A DNA stretch of 7,226 bases from Paenalcaligenes sp035301625. Its GTDB lineage: Bacteria; Pseudomonadota; Gammaproteobacteria; Burkholderiales; Burkholderiaceae_B. The notes below the pieces were generated by a model that made no database searches, was not told the origin of the DNA, and saw nothing but the letters and a program-made list of their open reading frames with translations. The position numbers were made by a program, and so were the translations under genes. The DNA lies in assembly GCA_035301625.1 (NCBI GenBank), contig DATGTW010000130.1:1-7226 (forward strand), given 5' to 3'. Positions 1-5,193 of this stretch are shown piece by piece; the first letter of the stretch is position 1, and every line of letters starts with the position of its first letter.

Positions 1-413
1 AATGCGCCTGCCTTTAGGGCTTGTGCCGGGTCTGTATCCGCAGTGTAGGCCAGTACCTGGGTACCCGCTGCCGCCGCCGCCCGAATGCCGATGTAGCTGT
101 CCTCGATGACAGCGCATTGTTGGGCAGTGATCCCTTGACCCAACCCAGCGATGGCCTTTAAATAAACATCAGGATGGGGTTTGTTGCGGGGTGCATCTTG
201 TCCACTATAGATATGGGGGCTGAAATAATGATGCAAGCCCAGGGCGCGCAAATGTTGATCCAGTTTTTTTTGGCTGGCGGCTGATACACAGGCCATGCGC
301 CCTGCCCATTGTGGGTAGAGCTGTTTTAGCGTGGATTCGATACCTGGCACGGGATGCAGGTTTTGATTGACCAGCACCCCATCAAAATCAAAAAGTATTG
401 CTCGGTAGGCCAT
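1..413 (-). CDS. HAD-superfamily phosphatase/phosphoglucomutase-like hydrolase, apparently capless (C-terminus beyond window)
   Basis: The reading frame is open from the ATG at 413 down to the left edge: 137 residues seen, end missing. It shows all four HAD motifs: DFDGVLV with the nucleophile Asp9 and acid Asp11, a motif II Ser in VSAAS (Ser44), the motif III Lys in NKPHPDVYL (Lys78), and IEDS (Glu104-Asp105) for magnesium binding. The family dephosphorylates, or moves phosphate on, small phosphorylated metabolites in the cytoplasm. In beta-phosphoglucomutase/phosphatase relatives about 60 to 65 residues of helical cap lie between DFDG and the PxPG motif. Here PVPGIE begins at residue 21, right after the nucleophile loop, so the cap is missing, and the usual DSE after the loop reads NQN. 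The start is supported by AAGGAG four bases upstream. The gene diverges from the LysR gene, and no functional link to the transporter operon is evident. The substrate cannot be predicted. Confidence 0.88.
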   Translation of the reverse strand, partial: MAYRAILFDFDGVLVNQNLHPVPGIESTLKQLYPQWAGRMACVSAASQKKLDQHLRALGLHHYFSPHIYSGQDAPRNKPHPDVYLKAIAGLGQGITAQQCAVIEDSYIGIRAAAAAGTQVLAYTADTDPAQALKAGA

Positions 414-417
414 AGGT

Positions 418-423
418 CTCCTT
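418..423 (-). promoter_or_regulatory. Ribosome binding site of the HAD hydrolase
   Basis: On the minus strand this reads AAGGAG, with four bases between it and the ATG at 413. It is a near-ideal Shine-Dalgarno element and fixes the start of the HAD gene. This supports the view that the short N-terminal region is genuine and that the missing cap does not come from a wrongly chosen start, since the nucleophile motif already lies nine residues in. Confidence 0.75.
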
Positions 424-465
424 TGTTATCACTTTCTATATGCCAGCTGAGGCACGGGCGGGGAC

Positions 466-1401
466 ATGAATATCCGATTTCTTGAGACTTTTGTGTGGGT
501 GGCCAATTTGGGCAGTTTTAGTGCCGCAGCCTCTAAATTACATGTCACCCAAGCAGCTGTTTCGGGGCGTATTTCTGCTTTGGAAAAAAACCTGGATCAA
601 AGGCTCTTTGAGCGTGGTGCCCGAGATATCCGCCTGACACCCGCCGGGCAAACGCTGTTGCGTTTTGCCAAACAGATGTTGGATCAGGAACGCGATCTAA
701 AGCATGCCCTGCGTCAGTCTACTTTTCCTCAGGAAAGTATTCGAATTGGTGTTATTGAATCTATTGTACACACATGGTTTGCTCTTTTTATACGGCGTTT
801 ACACCAAGAACATCCTTTTTTGGAAATTGAATTGACGGTGGAATCCTCGCGACGTTTGCATGATTTACTTAAGCGCGGGCAGATCGATTTAGCCTTGCAA
901 ACTGATCCCGTGCTGGATGAGGGGCTGCGCAATATACCCCTGGGTGCTTTGGAGATGAACTGGATTGGCCTGCAGCCGAATCAGCCCTATGCGCCCATGA
1001 GTCTAGAAGAGCTGTGCGCGTGTTGGCCGATTGTGACTTTTCCGCGCCATTCACAGCCGCATTTGTCGTTGCTGCGGGTATTGGAAATAAAAGGGGTTGA
1101 TGATGCGCGTATCCACTTTGTTTCATCGATTGCAGCCAGTCAACAGCTCATCCAAGAGGGGTTGGCGGTGGGTGCGTTGCCCGAGGCTGCCTGTATCAAA
1201 GAAGATAGTCGTCGGCCGCTGACCATTGTGCCCTGTGTGGCCCGCTTGCCCAGCTTGCAATTGGTCGCCAGTTGGCGGGTCAATCCTTTACACAGTTTGT
1301 CCGAGGTGGTGATTGATACCGCACTCAGAGAGATGCACAGTTATACACAGCAAAATTCGACTGCGATTGCGCCGCCAGCGCAAGGGGTATTCAAGACTTA
1401 G
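466..1401 (+). CDS. LysR-type transcriptional regulator
   Basis: This is a 311-residue protein, the normal length for the LysR family. Residues 3-61 form the winged helix-turn-helix: FLETFVWVANLGSFSAAA, then LHVTQAAVSGRISALE as the recognition region, then LFERGARDIRLTPAG as the wing. A linker helix follows to about residue 90. From about residue 92 (IRIGVIES) to 290 lies the periplasmic-binding-protein-like effector domain, with the typical QIDLALQ strand near 143. Such proteins work as tetramers that bind T-N11-A dyads and respond to a small-molecule inducer. The start has only a weak GGGG two bases upstream, which suggests low expression. The gene diverges from the HAD gene and lies in the same direction as, and just upstream of, the transporter/oxoprolinase operon, so it is the likely regulator of that operon. 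The effector is unknown. Family assignment is very sure; the target is inferred from position and from the dyad at 1497-1511. Confidence 0.95.
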   Translation: MNIRFLETFVWVANLGSFSAAASKLHVTQAAVSGRISALEKNLDQRLFERGARDIRLTPAGQTLLRFAKQMLDQERDLKHALRQSTFPQESIRIGVIESIVHTWFALFIRRLHQEHPFLEIELTVESSRRLHDLLKRGQIDLALQTDPVLDEGLRNIPLGALEMNWIGLQPNQPYAPMSLEELCACWPIVTFPRHSQPHLSLLRVLEIKGVDDARIHFVSSIAASQQLIQEGLAVGALPEAACIKEDSRRPLTIVPCVARLPSLQLVASWRVNPLHSLSEVVIDTALREMHSYTQQNSTAIAPPAQGVFKT

Positions 1402-1416
1402 GCTTTCTTGTCAGAC

Positions 1417-1432
1417 TAGGGTTTATCCCCTA
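1417..1432. repeat. Short inverted repeat after the regulator gene
   Basis: TAGGG and CCCTA form a perfect five-base dyad around a six-base centre, starting 16 bases after the LysR stop codon. No T-tract follows, so it does not look like a Rho-independent terminator. It could be a protein-binding site or chance. It does not have the T-N11-A spacing expected of a LysR-family site. Confidence 0.3.
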
Positions 1433-1496
1433 ATGCCCGCTCACCCCTTTCCTATAAAATCTACTAACATTATGTTTTTACAGATCTTTGCCAGTG

Positions 1497-1511
1497 ATAA
1501 GTTTTTCTTAT
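1497..1511. promoter_or_regulatory. Candidate LysR-family operator (T-N11-A dyad)
   Basis: The 15-base sequence ATAAG-TTTTT-CTTAT is a perfect inverted repeat of five-base arms around a five-base centre. T1498 and A1510 are separated by exactly 11 bases, the classical LysR-family box. Its centre (1504) lies about 66 bases upstream of the transcription start expected from the -10 element at 1558-1563. Many LysR activators place their main recognition site near -65. The sequence, symmetry and spacing are seen directly; that the 466-1401 protein binds here is inference. Confidence 0.55.
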
Positions 1512-1534
1512 GGCTAAGTTCCGTAAAAAATCAT

Positions 1535-1563
1535 TTGAGTGTTTTGTGCCTTCCTTTTACATT
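1535..1563 (+). promoter_or_regulatory. Candidate sigma70 promoter of the transporter/oxoprolinase operon
   Basis: TTGAGT at 1535-1540 (four of six consensus -35 bases) and TACATT at 1558-1563 (four of six consensus -10 bases) are separated by exactly 17 bases. The expected start of transcription is near 1570, about 25 bases before the GTG start codon. A weak, imperfect promoter is what one expects of a gene that needs an activator. It is a visual match only. Confidence 0.4.
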
Positions 1564-1583
1564 GAGAGACAAACATCGGTATC

Positions 1584-1588
1584 AAGGA
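1584..1588 (+). promoter_or_regulatory. Ribosome binding site that decides the GTG start
   Basis: AAGGA is followed by six bases and then GTG at 1595. The same frame stays open upstream through the control region and into the end of the regulator gene, so a naive call would begin at the ATG at 1313. No comparable ribosome binding site precedes the upstream ATGs, and the conserved protein sequence only begins after 1595. Confidence 0.7.
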
Positions 1589-1594
1589 AACACA

Positions 1595-2257
1595 GTGGCA
1601 GACAAATTAGCATCCGGGGTACAGGCCCCCGCCGAGTTATTCATCTGGACAGACGTTGATCCCAACTACGAAGATGATTTCAACCAATGGTACGAGCACG
1701 AGCACATGCTCGAGCGTGCCAGCATCCCGGGTTTTGTCTGGGCGCGTCGTTATCGTGCCCTGCAAGCCCCGCGCAAGTATTTGGCTCTTTATCGGACGGG
1801 GCAGTTAGCAGTTTTTGACAGCCCGGCCTACCAAGAGGCTTTTACCCATCAAACCCAGTGGTCGATACAAAATTTCGAGCGCATGCATAATACCGTCCGT
1901 CGTGTCATGACAGTGACTCCGGCGGGTGCTGCGGTCGGGACCGGGGCGGCCTTGGCTTTGGTTGCTTTGGCCGACGAGGCCCAAGCACTGCAGGTCATGC
2001 AGTGGATGCGGGATACTTCCTTTGATGGGGTTGTTTCCACGCGTGTGCTCAACCCTGATCCTCAGCGCTCGACACCTTTGCCATCTGAATCTGCCCAAGG
2101 GCGGGTGCTGCAGCCTTTTTATCTGCTCGAGGCAACCACGCCTCAGGCCGTGGCCCAGGCGGCTCAGGGGTTGGTGCAGGCACTTGATCTATCGTCTGAG
2201 TCCGTAGCGACTTTTGAGTTGCTATGGGAACTACGCTCTGCCGATCTTGCTGATTAG
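1595..2257 (+). CDS. Two-repeat dimeric alpha/beta-barrel (EthD/DUF4286-like) protein of unknown function
   Basis: With the GTG start this is a 220-residue protein without signal peptide or membrane segments, so it is cytoplasmic. Residues about 13-53 carry a strand (ELFIWTDV), then WYEHEH (32-37), MLERA, and PGFVWARRY (45-53). The WYxxEHxxER...PGFxxARRY signature is typical of a family of small dimeric alpha/beta-barrel (ferredoxin-like) proteins, some annotated near EthD or DUF4286. A second strand-helix-strand unit begins after about residue 110 (ALALVALAD, then DGVVSTRVLNPD) and looks like a diverged copy in which the His-Glu-His residues are lost. A duplication within one chain would let it fold as an internal pseudo-dimer. 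It is the first gene of the operon, ahead of the TRAP genes, so it probably serves the same catabolic pathway. His35, Glu36 and His37 are possible ligand or metal-binding residues. No reaction can be assigned. Confidence 0.85.
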   Translation: MADKLASGVQAPAELFIWTDVDPNYEDDFNQWYEHEHMLERASIPGFVWARRYRALQAPRKYLALYRTGQLAVFDSPAYQEAFTHQTQWSIQNFERMHNTVRRVMTVTPAGAAVGTGAALALVALADEAQALQVMQWMRDTSFDGVVSTRVLNPDPQRSTPLPSESAQGRVLQPFYLLEATTPQAVAQAAQGLVQALDLSSESVATFELLWELRSADLAD

Positions 2258-2280
2258 CTGGATCCATTCAAGCTGATCAC

Positions 2281-2313
2281 ATTACTATCTTTAAAAGCAA
2301 TCCTAATAGTAAT
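2281..2313. repeat. Eight-base inverted repeat between the first operon gene and dctP
   Basis: ATTACTAT (2281-2288) and ATAGTAAT (2306-2313) are perfect reverse complements separated by 17 bases. The arms are AT-rich and no T-run follows, so a terminator is unlikely. It could be an RNA stem-loop that shapes the processing of the operon transcript, or a site for a dimeric DNA-binding protein. The repeat is seen directly; its role is unknown. Confidence 0.45.
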
Positions 2314-2362
2314 AACCAATACCCACAGAAACACTCAGTGCAATACCAAAGTGATTCACGAG

Positions 2363-2377
2363 GTATTTTTCAAATAC
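2363..2377 (+). promoter_or_regulatory. Small hairpin immediately upstream of the dctP ribosome binding site
   Basis: GTATTT-TTC-AAATAC is a perfect six-base stem with a three-base loop, ending three bases before the AGAGGAG ribosome binding site (2381-2387). Copies of CACGAG flank it at 2357-2362 and 2377-2382. As RNA it could guard the 5' end of a processed dctP message or tune translation. As DNA it also satisfies T-N11-A (T2364, A2376), so a second regulator site cannot be excluded. The structure is visible; function is inference. Confidence 0.4.
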
Positions 2378-2393
2378 ACGAGAGGAGCAATCA

Positions 2394-3362
2394 ATGATTA
2401 AAAAACTATTGACAACGGCATGCTTGACAGCCATGGCCAGCATGGCCACGGCAGCAACGACCTGGACCATGAGTACCGAGCAGCCAGATAATAACTATCT
2501 GACTCAAAATGCACGTCAGTTTGCCGAGGATGTCAAAGAAGCCACAGATGGCGAGTTGGTCATCAATGTGCAGTCCAACAGCGTGCTGCTCAAGCGTCCC
2601 GAGGTCAAGCGCGGGGTACAGCAAGGTGTCGTTGATTTAGGTGAAATGCTGGTTTCTACCATCGGTAACGAAGACCCCATGTTCGAGGTCGACAGTGTGC
2701 CTTTCCTGGCGTCATCCTTTGATGAATCCGAGCGTCTCTGGGAGCTGTCCAAACCCATCCTGGCCGAGCGCCTGGACGAGCAGGGCATTTTGTTGCTTTA
2801 CGGCTCTCCTTGGCCACCGCAGGGCATTTATGCCAAAACCGAGATTGATTCGCTCGAGGATTTATCTGGTGCGCGCTTCCGTGCCTATAGTGCTTCGACC
2901 AACCGTTTGGCTTCCCTGATGGGCACCACGCCTACCACGGTACAAACCCCCGAGGTTCCACAAGCATTCTCTACCGGTGTGATTGATTCCATGTTGACCT
3001 CTCCAGCCACTGGGGTGGATTCGCAGGCTTGGGATTATGTTGACCATTACTACGATGCCCAAGTGTTCATTCCCCAAAGCTTTGTCATCGTCAACAAAAA
3101 AGCCTTTGAGCAGCTGCCCGAAGAGGTTCAACAGGCGGTTCTCGAGGCCAGTGATGTGGCTGAAAAACGGGGCTGGGAAATGGGCCGCGAACTCACTGCT
3201 GAGTTGACCCAAACACTGGCTGACAATGGCATGGAGGTGCACGAATTACCCGAAGGCTTGCGTGCAGAGCTCGAAGAGATTGGCGAGGTCATGGCCCAAG
3301 AATGGGCAGAAAAGGCGGGCGATGCAGGGACTCAACTGATCGAAGCTTATCAACAGCAGTAA
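2394..3362 (+). CDS. dctP: TRAP transporter periplasmic solute-binding protein, DctP family
   Basis: This 322-residue protein starts with a Sec signal peptide: MIKK, a hydrophobic stretch, and Ala-Thr-Ala at 18-20, with cleavage likely after Ala20. The mature protein has the DctP fold pattern: TEQPDNN near 29, a GVQQGVVDLGEM strand near 74-85, and a central LSGARFRAYS segment in which Arg163 matches the Arg that binds the substrate carboxylate in this family. EVPQAFSTGVIDSM follows at 187-200, the usual ligand-domain hinge motif. It would capture a carboxylated solute in the periplasm and deliver it to DctQ/DctM. The start has AGAGGAG six bases upstream. It lies 136 bases after the preceding gene, the largest gap within the operon, and 13 bases before dctQ. 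Binding proteins of Bordetella from this broad family have been found with pyroglutamate bound, which fits the oxoprolinase-type gene downstream, but the substrate here is inferred. Confidence 0.96.
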   Translation: MIKKLLTTACLTAMASMATAATTWTMSTEQPDNNYLTQNARQFAEDVKEATDGELVINVQSNSVLLKRPEVKRGVQQGVVDLGEMLVSTIGNEDPMFEVDSVPFLASSFDESERLWELSKPILAERLDEQGILLLYGSPWPPQGIYAKTEIDSLEDLSGARFRAYSASTNRLASLMGTTPTTVQTPEVPQAFSTGVIDSMLTSPATGVDSQAWDYVDHYYDAQVFIPQSFVIVNKKAFEQLPEEVQQAVLEASDVAEKRGWEMGRELTAELTQTLADNGMEVHELPEGLRAELEEIGEVMAQEWAEKAGDAGTQLIEAYQQQ

Positions 3363-3375
3363 TGGTTGAATCATA

Positions 3376-3867
3376 ATGAAATGGCTTGAAAACCTGGCCA
3401 AGGCGTGCGGCGTTCTCGCCGCCGCCTTTTTGGTCGCTTTGACGCTGGTGATTTTGGTGCAAATCATTGGCCGCATGTTTGGTCGGTTAATTCCTTCGGC
3501 GGACGATTTTGCGGTTTGGGCCATGGCCTCCTCAGTTTTTTTGGGGCTGCCCTATGCCATGCTGCGCGGCGACCACATCCGTGTCACGCTAATCCTGCAG
3601 GTGTTGCCCAAACGTTTGCACTATGGGTATGAGATCTTGGCGACCTTATTTGCCTTGGTGGTCTCTGTATGGGGTTCTTATTACTGCGTTATTTTTGTTT
3701 ACGAGTCCTTTATTTATAACGAGCTCGCCCCGGGAATGGTGCCTGTACCGATGTGGATGCCGCAGCTAGGCATGCCTATTGGGTTGGTTTTATTTAGTTT
3801 GATGTTGGTGCGCCGTTTGGTGATGTGTGTGCGTGGCCAGCCCCTAGAGGAGTCGGAACATGGGTGA
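3376..3867 (+). CDS. dctQ: TRAP transporter small permease subunit, DctQ family
   Basis: This 163-residue membrane protein has four predicted helices, at roughly residues 11-33, 46-62, 84-107 and 125-146, the usual DctQ topology and length. The loop LRGDHIRV (63-70) and the segment GMVPVPMWMPQLGMPIG (120-136) are characteristic of the family. DctQ forms the inner-membrane translocator with the large subunit and is needed for uptake of solute delivered by the binding protein. The ATG lies 13 bases after the dctP stop with only a weak ribosome binding site (GGTTGA), so translation may depend on ribosomes arriving from dctP. The end overlaps dctM by eight bases, a sign of translational coupling and of a fixed subunit ratio. 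An ATG overlapping the dctP stop codon is out of frame and ends after four codons. Confidence 0.95.
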   Translation: MKWLENLAKACGVLAAAFLVALTLVILVQIIGRMFGRLIPSADDFAVWAMASSVFLGLPYAMLRGDHIRVTLILQVLPKRLHYGYEILATLFALVVSVWGSYYCVIFVYESFIYNELAPGMVPVPMWMPQLGMPIGLVLFSLMLVRRLVMCVRGQPLEESEHG

Positions 3868-5155
3868 TATATACCAAGCATTGGTGCTGCTGCTCGGTCT
3901 GGTTGTGCTGCTTAGTCTAGGGATTTGGGTCGCGCTGGTGCTCGTTGCCTGCGGGGTCATTTCTATTTATTTCTTTTCCATGGCGCCTGCAGGCACTATT
4001 TTTGCTACCAAGGCTTGGGATGCTTCGGCTAATTGGGCTTTGACGGCGCTACCCTTATTTATCTGGATGGGTGAAATTCTCTACCGCACCCGCCTGGCCG
4101 AAGATATGTTCAAAGGGCTGGGCCCCTGGGTGCAGCGTTTGCCTGGGCGCTTGGTTCATGTGAACGTGTTTGGTTGCGGTATTTTTGCTGCGGTGAGTGG
4201 CTCTTCAGCGGCCACAGCTGCGACGATTGGGCGGATCTCTTTGCCCGAGCTTAAACGACGGGGTTATGACGACAGTATCAGCATCGGTTCGTTGGCTGGC
4301 GCGGGGACTTTGGGATTATTAATTCCACCCTCTGTAGTCATGATTGTGTATGCCGTCGCGGCCCAAACCTCGATCATTCGTTTGTTTATTGCTGGAATCT
4401 TGCCAGGGATTATGCTGATGGGGCTTTTTTCAGCCTATATCGGTCTCTGGTCTTTGCGTCATCCTGATCGCGTCCCCCGTGATGTCGAGCAGGTGAGCTT
4501 TAAAGAACGCATCTGGCGTTTGCGTTTGCTTTTGCCGGTGGTGTTTCTCATTTTGGCTGTCATCGGCTCTATCTATGCAGGCATTGCTACTGCTTCCGAG
4601 GCGGCGGTCATTGGTGTGGTGGGCTCTTTGTTAATTGCCTTGGTTGGCGGCTCCCTGACCTGGAAAACCTTTACGGCCAGTTTGATGGGCGCAGTGCGTA
4701 CTTCGTGCATGATTTCTTTTATTCTCATTGGTGCTGCTTATTTGACCAGCGCCATGAGCTTTACCGGTCTGCCAGCCAATATCGCTGCGTGGATTAGTTC
4801 ACTGGGGCTGAGCACTTATGCGTTGATTGCAGTATTGACCGTGTTTTTCATTCTCATGGGGGCTTTCCTGGATGGGATTTCCATCGTGGTCCTGACGACC
4901 TCGGTGCTGTTGCCAGCAGTAGTGGCCGCGGGTATTGATCCCATTTGGTTCGGGGTTTATTTAATCCTCACCGTCGAGATGGCACAAATCACACCCCCCA
5001 TTGGGTTTAACCTTTTTGTCATCCAGGGCATTACGGGTAAAGATCTCTTCGAGCTTGTGCGGATGTCTTTCCCCTTTTTCTTGTTGCTGGTCTTGGCAAC
5101 GGCTTTGGTGACTATTTTCCCCGATATTGTTTTGGTATTGCCACGCGCTATGTAA
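3860..5155 (+). CDS. dctM: TRAP transporter large permease subunit, DctM family
   Basis: This 431-residue, very hydrophobic protein has about a dozen membrane segments, the usual DctM size. Family motifs are plain: GSSAATAATIG (114-124), followed by LPELKRRGYD, then LGLLIPPSVVMIVY (151-164), ASEAAVIG (245-252), FLDGIS (336-341) and ITPPIGFNLFV (377-387). The two repeated halves carry the helix-break motifs that form the substrate and sodium sites in this ion-transporter superfamily. It carries out ion-gradient-driven uptake together with DctQ. The start is supported by AGAGGAG at 3846-3852, seven bases upstream, inside the end of dctQ. It is followed after 38 bases by the oxoprolinase-type gene, with no terminator between, so the two are most likely co-transcribed. 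Confidence 0.97.
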   Translation: MGDIYQALVLLLGLVVLLSLGIWVALVLVACGVISIYFFSMAPAGTIFATKAWDASANWALTALPLFIWMGEILYRTRLAEDMFKGLGPWVQRLPGRLVHVNVFGCGIFAAVSGSSAATAATIGRISLPELKRRGYDDSISIGSLAGAGTLGLLIPPSVVMIVYAVAAQTSIIRLFIAGILPGIMLMGLFSAYIGLWSLRHPDRVPRDVEQVSFKERIWRLRLLLPVVFLILAVIGSIYAGIATASEAAVIGVVGSLLIALVGGSLTWKTFTASLMGAVRTSCMISFILIGAAYLTSAMSFTGLPANIAAWISSLGLSTYALIAVLTVFFILMGAFLDGISIVVLTTSVLLPAVVAAGIDPIWFGVYLILTVEMAQITPPIGFNLFVIQGITGKDLFELVRMSFPFFLLLVLATALVTIFPDIVLVLPRAM

Positions 5156-5193
5156 GCGCTGTGGACATGGATTTATTCATAGGATAATCAAGC

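Noticed and set aside
440..469. A nine-codon open frame whose TGA overlaps the ATG of the LysR gene, which could be a leader peptide.
   Set aside because: It has no ribosome binding site, the peptide shows no regulatory feature, and such a short frame is expected by chance. The overlap alone is not enough.
1417..1432. A terminator for the LysR gene.
   Set aside because: The stem is only five base pairs and no run of T follows it.
1313..1594. An upstream extension of the first operon gene, giving a 314-residue protein that overlaps the end of the LysR gene.
   Set aside because: The extra 94 residues have no family resemblance, the upstream ATGs lack a ribosome binding site, and the stretch contains the operator and promoter candidates. 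GTG at 1595 has AAGGA at good spacing and begins the conserved protein.
2351..2359. The nine-base palindrome GTGA-T-TCAC as an operator.
   Set aside because: Four-base arms are too short to stand alone, and no second copy was seen elsewhere in the control regions.
5156..5193. A terminator or promoter between dctM and the oxoprolinase gene.
   Set aside because: The 38-base gap holds only a short AGCGCT palindrome at its start and a ribosome binding site; no stem with T-run and no convincing -35/-10 pair was seen.
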